Assembly: GCA_945915065.1 (NCBI GenBank)
Contig: CAMEER010000001.1
Span: 1 to 64,000, forward strand
DNA length: 64,000 nucleotides
Direction: 5' to 3'
Source of the DNA: an uncultured Clostridia bacterium
GTDB lineage: Bacteria > Bacillota > Clostridia > Oscillospirales > Oscillospiraceae
Both the position numbers and the translations under genes were made by a program. Positions 59,176 to 64,000 of this stretch are shown here, in pieces. How positions within the stretch are numbered: position 1 is the first letter of the stretch; each line of letters starts with the position of its first letter. The notes under the pieces are model-generated. The model was not told the origin of the DNA. It made no database searches and was given only the letters and a program-made list of their open reading frames with translations.

Positions 59176-60216
59176 TGGGAACATATTGTCCGCGAAGGCG
59201 GTCAGACGCACATCAATGCCGGGCAGCTTCACCGCCGCCCCGGCATCGTTGGCGGTCTCCAGCATACAGAACCGCGGCGGCAGACGAAACGCCTTGTTCA
59301 TGCACAAAGCGGAGATCAGCTGCTGGGCCACGATGTCGCCGCCGGAGTAACCGGATACGATGATGGCGTACAGGTCCTTGTCGTAGAAAGGCGTGGTGCG
59401 GAACAGGGCCGTCAGCCGGTTGATGCAGGCGGTCAGGTTGGCGGCCAGCGCGTCGTTGTAGTTGGGACACAGCCACAGCACGCCGTCGGCATGGCTGATG
59501 GCGGGATACACCTCGTCCACAATGACGCCGCCGTAGAAGCAGCGGCCCTCCTCGCCGAAGTGGAGACAGGCGCGGAATTCACAGCCGTTGCAGTCGGCCA
59601 CCGTGCCGTTGCGCAGGCTGACCACCCGGGCGTCCACCCGGCCCTCCAGCCGGGGCGCCATCCGTTCCCACAGGGCGATGGTGTTGGAGGTCTTGCGGTT
59701 GGAGGCGTGCAGCACCATCAGATGGGGCTGCTGCCGCACCGGAGGCGTGTCCGCCAGCAACCGCGCCACCAGTTCGGCGGCGCAGGCGGTGTAGGCGCTG
59801 AGACAGTCGGTGTTCCGCAGCATGGCCCGGATGTGGAAATTCTCCAGCGAGCCGGTGGCCTCGATCAGCGGCGCGCCCATGAAGGCGCAGCCCGCCTGAT
59901 TGGCGGCAAATACCAGCTCCCGGGCAGCGGCCTTGGTATACAGCTCGCCGTCGCCGTCCACCAGCACCGCGCCGCAGCAGCCTTCAAAGAACTGCGGATC
60001 CTGCCGGATGGCGGACAGCATGGCGTACCAGCCCAGATTCACGCCGCCGTGCAAAAGGGAGAGGGCGAACAGCACCCGCTGTCCCCGTAAAGGCCGCAGC
60101 TGGTCGGGACGCTGTATCTTTACACAGGACCGCCCCTCCAGCGCATGGGCCAGCACCGCCGACAGGCGGGGATTTTCTTCGATCTGAGGGCAAATGACCG
60201 TCAATGGCTCCATCAT
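59173..60216 (-). CDS. Flavodoxin-like NAD(P)H-dependent oxidoreductase with Cys cluster
   Basis: ATG 60216 follows AAGGAGG (ATG 60213 also possible). The 347-residue protein appears to have two alpha/beta halves. The second half, from about 170, resembles NADPH-dependent FMN reductases and iron-sulfur flavoproteins: LMVLHASNRKTSNTIALWER, a cysteine cluster CNGCEFRACLHFGEEGRC, DGVLWLCPNYNDALA and IIVSGYSGGDIVAQQ. FMN and perhaps an FeS cluster are likely cofactors. It is the last gene of an operon, 14 bp after the dehydrogenase-like gene. Confidence 0.75.
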   Translation of the reverse strand: MMEPLTVICPQIEENPRLSAVLAHALEGRSCVKIQRPDQLRPLRGQRVLFALSLLHGGVNLGWYAMLSAIRQDPQFFEGCCGAVLVDGDGELYTKAAARELVFAANQAGCAFMGAPLIEATGSLENFHIRAMLRNTDCLSAYTACAAELVARLLADTPPVRQQPHLMVLHASNRKTSNTIALWERMAPRLEGRVDARVVSLRNGTVADCNGCEFRACLHFGEEGRCFYGGVIVDEVYPAISHADGVLWLCPNYNDALAANLTACINRLTALFRTTPFYDKDLYAIIVSGYSGGDIVAQQLISALCMNKAFRLPPRFCMLETANDAGAAVKLPGIDVRLTAFADNMFP

Positions 60217-60230
60217 GTCCGCCTCCTTCG

Positions 60231-61460
60231 TCAGATGATCTTGCGCAGAATATCCTGAGTCTCCGTCAGCCGGCGGAACAGGGCGTCGGGCAGCGGCAGG
60301 TCCTCCGTCTCCAGTCCCGCGGCGGTATAGCGGTTTTTCACGCCCATGAACACGTCCCCGAGACATACGCTGCCGTAGTGCCATTCGCCCCGCAGCGTCA
60401 GCAGCACGCTCAGCGCCGCCGAGGACAGGGCCGGCGCCACATAGGGCTTGAAGCCCAGCTCCCGCATTTTCAGATTGGCGGTCAGCGCCAGCTCCGTCAG
60501 TTCCCGGGACAGACCGTCTTCGTAGTGCTCTACCGAATTGGCGATCACAAGACCCGTGCCGTGGGGGCCGAAGGCCCGGCCCTCCGTCAGGAAGGCTGCA
60601 AACCGGGGATCCTGCTTGGCGTAGTAAGCGGCCCGGGCGTTCATCACGCCCAGCCCGTAGCCCTGTATCTGCTGGGGCAGCAGCCCCATACCGTCGTAAA
60701 CGCCGTTTTCGTCCCGGTTGGAGGCCAGCAGCGCCGCCCGGGAGAGAGGATCCACCGGATCGGAGATCACGCAGAACAGGCCCCGGAATCGGGCGCAGCG
60801 CGCCTTACGGGCGTACAGCTCCACCAGCGTGCGGTTGGCCTGAAACTGCGCCATGCGCACGTCCTGCACGCCGCTGCCCACCGGGGGAATACCCTTGGAG
60901 GCCACGAACAGAAAGGCGTCGCAGTCGAACAGCCGCTCCTGAGACACGATCTCCACCGTGGGCATGGCGTCGTACCGCCACGGCCACGTCACCTGATTCA
61001 GCTCAAATTCCCACCGCTTGACGGCGGTCTCGTTGATGTCGCAGATGCCGATCACATCCACCGTGTCGCCGGCAAGCAGCTTCAGCCCCATGGCGATGGT
61101 ACTGCCCACATCGCCGATGGCCAGAATGTGGACGCGCTTTTTCCCGGCAGCGGGCTGCCACGCGGCCATCTCACGCCACCGGGGATGGTCAAAGTTCACG
61201 GCCCGCAGGCCTTGGGGCAGCCACTTTGCCGCCTCGCCGGGAGGTGCCTGCGTCAGGGGAATGCGGCGGCTGTCCAGCCACGACACATCCTCCCGCGCCG
61301 CCGTCAGCTGGGACAGCGCGGTGACGGAAAAGGCGGCCCGGCCGCTTTCGGGCGGACGGCGGAAGAGAAACACGGGGTGCTCCCGGCTGTTCTCCGCCGG
61401 CGGCAGGGGCAGCGGCTGGCAGGAAATATAGTGATGTCCGTTTTCACAATACCGATACAT
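60231..61460 (-). CDS. Lactate/malate-dehydrogenase-superfamily protein with N-terminal extension
   Basis: The 409-residue protein has an N-terminal extension of about 105 residues that I do not recognise. The rest has the LDH/MDH layout: HILAIGDVGSTIAMGLKLLA with a variant glycine loop, Asp141 (IGICDIN) that would bind NAD ribose, a stretch matching the substrate loop (ASKGIPPVGSGVQDVRMAQF), DPVDPL in place of NPVD, and FGPHGTGLV, which keeps the catalytic His. The alternative is a non-catalytic NAD-binding relative. It sits 13 bp after a giant multidomain gene. Confidence 0.72.
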   Translation of the reverse strand: MYRYCENGHHYISCQPLPLPPAENSREHPVFLFRRPPESGRAAFSVTALSQLTAAREDVSWLDSRRIPLTQAPPGEAAKWLPQGLRAVNFDHPRWREMAAWQPAAGKKRVHILAIGDVGSTIAMGLKLLAGDTVDVIGICDINETAVKRWEFELNQVTWPWRYDAMPTVEIVSQERLFDCDAFLFVASKGIPPVGSGVQDVRMAQFQANRTLVELYARKARCARFRGLFCVISDPVDPLSRAALLASNRDENGVYDGMGLLPQQIQGYGLGVMNARAAYYAKQDPRFAAFLTEGRAFGPHGTGLVIANSVEHYEDGLSRELTELALTANLKMRELGFKPYVAPALSSAALSVLLTLRGEWHYGSVCLGDVFMGVKNRYTAAGLETEDLPLPDALFRRLTETQDILRKII

Positions 61461-61473
61461 GGTGGTCCCTCTT

Positions 61474-64000
61474 TCAGCGGAACAGGTTTTCCAGCCGCCG
61501 CAGCGTTTCCAGATCGTCCCGCAGATAGTCGGAAACCGCGCCGTCCAGCCGGTATTTCATTTTCCCCTTATCGGGGCACAGAGGCAGTACCACCGCCTCG
61601 CTGAGCCGCCGCAGCGTCAGATTGCGGGCATAGACCTTGCGGTAGGCGGTCTCCAGCGCCTCGATGATATACAGCGTGTTTTCGATGCAGGTGCGGGAGA
61701 AGTCATAGGCTGCGCCTGTGCCGCACTGGCGCAGATGCTCCGGATAGACATAGGGCAGTATCAGGTTCACCGAGGACTGTAAGCCGTCCCGGCCGGTGGC
61801 GCCGTGGGCCACCGTATCGCCGCCGATAAAGGGATAGAGAGTGGACTCTACATACCATGCCCGCAGATTGGGCACAAAATACACATAATCCACATCCCGG
61901 CCCAATTGCTGCGCCAGATCCCGTCCCTGACCGGACAGGATCCCCACCAGCACCTCCTTGATCTCCACCTGCTGCGCTTTGGCCAGCGGATCCAGCACCC
62001 CGATGCGCCGTCCCGTATGGAGCTGGTCGTCCACCAGGATCACCGGCCGGCGGAAGGAGTGGACCACCCGCATCTGATCGGCCAGCGGCGCGTAGCCGGG
62101 GAAAGCCTCGATCCACTGTGTTCGCCGGTCGGCGGCGAACACCTTGTCGGTGTGGATGGTCTTGGTGACGGTGTTGGGAATGGCTGCCCGCCGCAGCAGC
62201 TTGCCAAAGGGCACGCACATATACGGCCCCAGCACCCTTGGCTTGGTGGGCGTCATGGGCACGCCGTTGAGGGCGGTGATCTTCTCCACCAGCCGGTGCA
62301 GCACCAGCTGGGAGGAGATCGTGAAGATCAGACGGCCCGGATACAGGGCCACCAGCCCCAGCTTGAACCGCCGGCGGGCCATATGGATGGCGGAGAGCAC
62401 TGTCTGGTCACCGCTGAAGGGCGGCTTGATGGCGGTCTCCACATTTTGCAGGAATACCACCGGCGCGCTCATGTCCGCCAGCAGCAGCGAGGAATCGCCG
62501 GCACGTACCGGGTGCAGGCCCTGCTGGCGCAGCAGGTCGTCCGCCGCCGGGCTGGCCGGAGCGTCCAGCGCCGCGAACAGCACCCACAGGCAGTCCTGCT
62601 CCATGGCTTGGGCGAACAGCTGCGTCAGCAGCAACTGCATGGATTCCGCATCCTCTCCGTACAGACCTGTGATGCACAACAGCTTTCCCGAGGCGGCGTT
62701 GCGCACCTCATTGACCCGGGCCGGGTCGCCCAGCAGGCCCAGCAGCTCCGTGACCCGCCGCTGGCAGAAGCATACGGCGGAGAGCAGTGTTTCGCCGCTG
62801 CGCAGCGTCATGACGCGATCATTCCTCCGGCGGACGCCCTCCGCAACGGCGGCCGGCATCCCCAGTGCCTGCAATTGGGACAGCAACGGTTTGCTCGCAT
62901 CTGTCTCCTCAAAACGCAGCGTACCGGGGGACAGCAGCGGTTTATACTGCGGCTCCCGCAGATAAAGGCCCTGCTGATAGATATACTCCTGCACCACAGG
63001 GTCGATCAGATGGGAGATGTCCCGGTTCATGTCGATGTTTTCCCGGATGCGGGTGGAACTGATGTCCTCCAGCTGGGAGGGCAATTGCAGCTGCACCACC
63101 TTGCCGGTGATCATCCTCACATCGGTCTCCACGTCCTTATCCTCACCGTGGAGGGCGGATACCCGGCGGAACACGATATGGTTCATGCTGTGGACCGATC
63201 CCTTGCTGGGAGGCGCCTGATAGGAGGACGCCCCGTGGATCACGTCGGAGCCCACAATGAGGTACAGCTCCCGGTCGGCGAACAGCTGCCGCAGCCGCTG
63301 CAGGTCATCGGGATTGGCGATATTGATGGGAATGTTGTAGGGGAACAGATGTACATGGAACTCGTCCGCCACCGACATGGACACGATCCGGCGGCGGATC
63401 AGACTGGGCTGGGTCTTTTTCGACCAGGAGAATTCATCCACCGCCAGATACACCTCATAGCCCATGTCCCGGATGGTGTTGGCCAGTGCCTTGTGGGACA
63501 GGGTGAAGGGGTCAAAGGTGCCGGGGAAGAAGGCCACCTTCTGCCGGCTGTGGAACTGGAAGGGGCCGTTGTCGGTCTCATATCGGACGATAAACTGATA
63601 GATGCGGTACAGTGCCGCCGAGCAGTAGAGGTCGTTGAGGCCGCCGCCCTGATTTTCGCGGATCAAAAACAGCAGCTTGTGGGCGCACAGGGTAAACAGC
63701 CACGCCTTCCGCTCGTCGGGGAAACGGGGCGAGGAAAACAGCGTGTCGCCTATGACGTACATGGCCTCCTGCTGTACCGCCTCCCGATAGGAGGCCATAC
63801 CCTTCAGCAGCAGCCCTGCCAGACGGCGCCGGCGACGGTCCCACACGGCTTCCTCCTCCGGGAAGCGCTGCGGGTACAACCGGTAGTTTTCCAGCACATA
63901 TCCCGCCGTATCCAGCGCCGAGGACACCACGCTGTCGGCGGAGTGGCTCAGCAGCTCCGCCAGATAGTCGATCACTTCGTCCAGCTCCGCAGGAGGCAGC
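61474..64000 (-). CDS. Multidomain NadD-like nucleotidyltransferase / GNAT-like / phosphoribosyltransferase-like protein (5' end outside window)
   Basis: The frame is open to the window edge, so the start lies beyond 64000; at least 841 residues are visible. The order is: a helical repeat-like region; a NadD-type nucleotidyltransferase with GTFDPFTLSH (63522-63493) and ISSTRIREN near 63055; a GNAT-like region (about 62820-62440); then a C-terminal part with the PRPP-binding motif VILVDDQLHTGRR (62043-62005). The His of the usual HxGH is Thr (TLSH), as in TxGH-type transferases. Joined nucleotidyl and phosphoribosyl transferases suggest synthesis or salvage of a nucleotide cofactor, but this is inference. 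It heads a three-gene operon. Confidence 0.75.
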   Translation of the reverse strand, partial: LPPAELDEVIDYLAELLSHSADSVVSSALDTAGYVLENYRLYPQRFPEEEAVWDRRRRRLAGLLLKGMASYREAVQQEAMYVIGDTLFSSPRFPDERKAWLFTLCAHKLLFLIRENQGGGLNDLYCSAALYRIYQFIVRYETDNGPFQFHSRQKVAFFPGTFDPFTLSHKALANTIRDMGYEVYLAVDEFSWSKKTQPSLIRRRIVSMSVADEFHVHLFPYNIPINIANPDDLQRLRQLFADRELYLIVGSDVIHGASSYQAPPSKGSVHSMNHIVFRRVSALHGEDKDVETDVRMITGKVVQLQLPSQLEDISSTRIRENIDMNRDISHLIDPVVQEYIYQQGLYLREPQYKPLLSPGTLRFEETDASKPLLSQLQALGMPAAVAEGVRRRNDRVMTLRSGETLLSAVCFCQRRVTELLGLLGDPARVNEVRNAASGKLLCITGLYGEDAESMQLLLTQLFAQAMEQDCLWVLFAALDAPASPAADDLLRQQGLHPVRAGDSSLLLADMSAPVVFLQNVETAIKPPFSGDQTVLSAIHMARRRFKLGLVALYPGRLIFTISSQLVLHRLVEKITALNGVPMTPTKPRVLGPYMCVPFGKLLRRAAIPNTVTKTIHTDKVFAADRRTQWIEAFPGYAPLADQMRVVHSFRRPVILVDDQLHTGRRIGVLDPLAKAQQVEIKEVLVGILSGQGRDLAQQLGRDVDYVYFVPNLRAWYVESTLYPFIGGDTVAHGATGRDGLQSSVNLILPYVYPEHLRQCGTGAAYDFSRTCIENTLYIIEALETAYRKVYARNLTLRRLSEAVVLPLCPDKGKMKYRLDGAVSDYLRDDLETLRRLENLFR

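Overview
The window looks like chromosome from a high-GC, spore-forming, anaerobic Firmicute of the Oscillospiraceae type (Oscillibacter / Flavonifractor / Dysosmobacter-like; the genus cannot be fixed from sequence reading alone). Reasons: strongly GC-biased third codon positions, Gram-positive ribosome binding sites, sporulation-linked genes (bofA, yaaL, a SpoIID/LytB gene, a YaaH-like LysM-GH18 gene), an L13-type ribosomal leader and an M-box magnesium leader. No rRNA, tRNA, CRISPR array, prophage or intact insertion sequence was seen. Genes are dense and mostly housekeeping.

Layout. 1-4.4 kb: end of proA, a CarD-like regulator, uridine phosphorylase, an Asn/Thr-rich lipoprotein and a LysM-GH18 protein. 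4.6-9.2 kb: a MarR regulator with a strong dyad operator, followed by a heterodimeric ABC exporter and cytidine deaminase. 9.3-12.6 kb: a lipoprotein/DHHW pair, a SpoU rRNA/tRNA methyltransferase and a nitrilase. 12.86-15.6 kb: a promoter, a roughly 250-nt leader (short Tyr-rich ORF, several competing stems, intrinsic terminator), then a DUF3100 membrane protein and an M20 amidohydrolase. 16-20 kb: PspC, a YesM/YesN-type two-component pair and an alpha/beta hydrolase. 20-23.5 kb: rplM-rpsI, with the end of rpsI and its terminator duplicated downstream, then ttcA, yaaL-bofA and tadA. 23.7-28.3 kb: SpoIID-like protein, PhoB-type two-component system and HtrA-like protease. 28.3-31.2 kb: a TauE/SafE transporter split into two half genes, a DUF1540 protein, and mgtE under an M-box. 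31.3-42.2 kb: radC, uvrB, an EamA transporter, traX, ybaK, uvrA, recD2 and comF, a DNA-repair-rich stretch. 42.3-45.6 kb: mreB, aminotransferase, exonuclease III. 45.6-48.7 kb: a Crp/Fnr regulator heading a NitT/TauT-type ABC operon behind a perfect 18-bp palindrome. 48.7-54.1 kb: gamma-carbonic anhydrase and the aspartate pathway (thrC-thrB divergent from lysC-asd). 54.1-57.1 kb: two lipoproteins and a DUF6323/DUF6179-like pair. 57.5-64 kb: pyrG, then a minus-strand operon of a flavodoxin-like oxidoreductase, a lactate/malate-dehydrogenase-like protein and a very large multidomain protein that runs off the window.

The two most interesting items are (1) the 12.9-13.15 kb leader in front of DUF3100-M20, which has the arrangement of an attenuator but fits no leader class I recognise, and (2) the 59.2-64 kb operon, whose first protein joins a NadD-like nucleotidyltransferase, an acetyltransferase-like region and a phosphoribosyltransferase-like domain, next to two likely redox enzymes. 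All functional statements come from reading motifs by eye; no database search was run.
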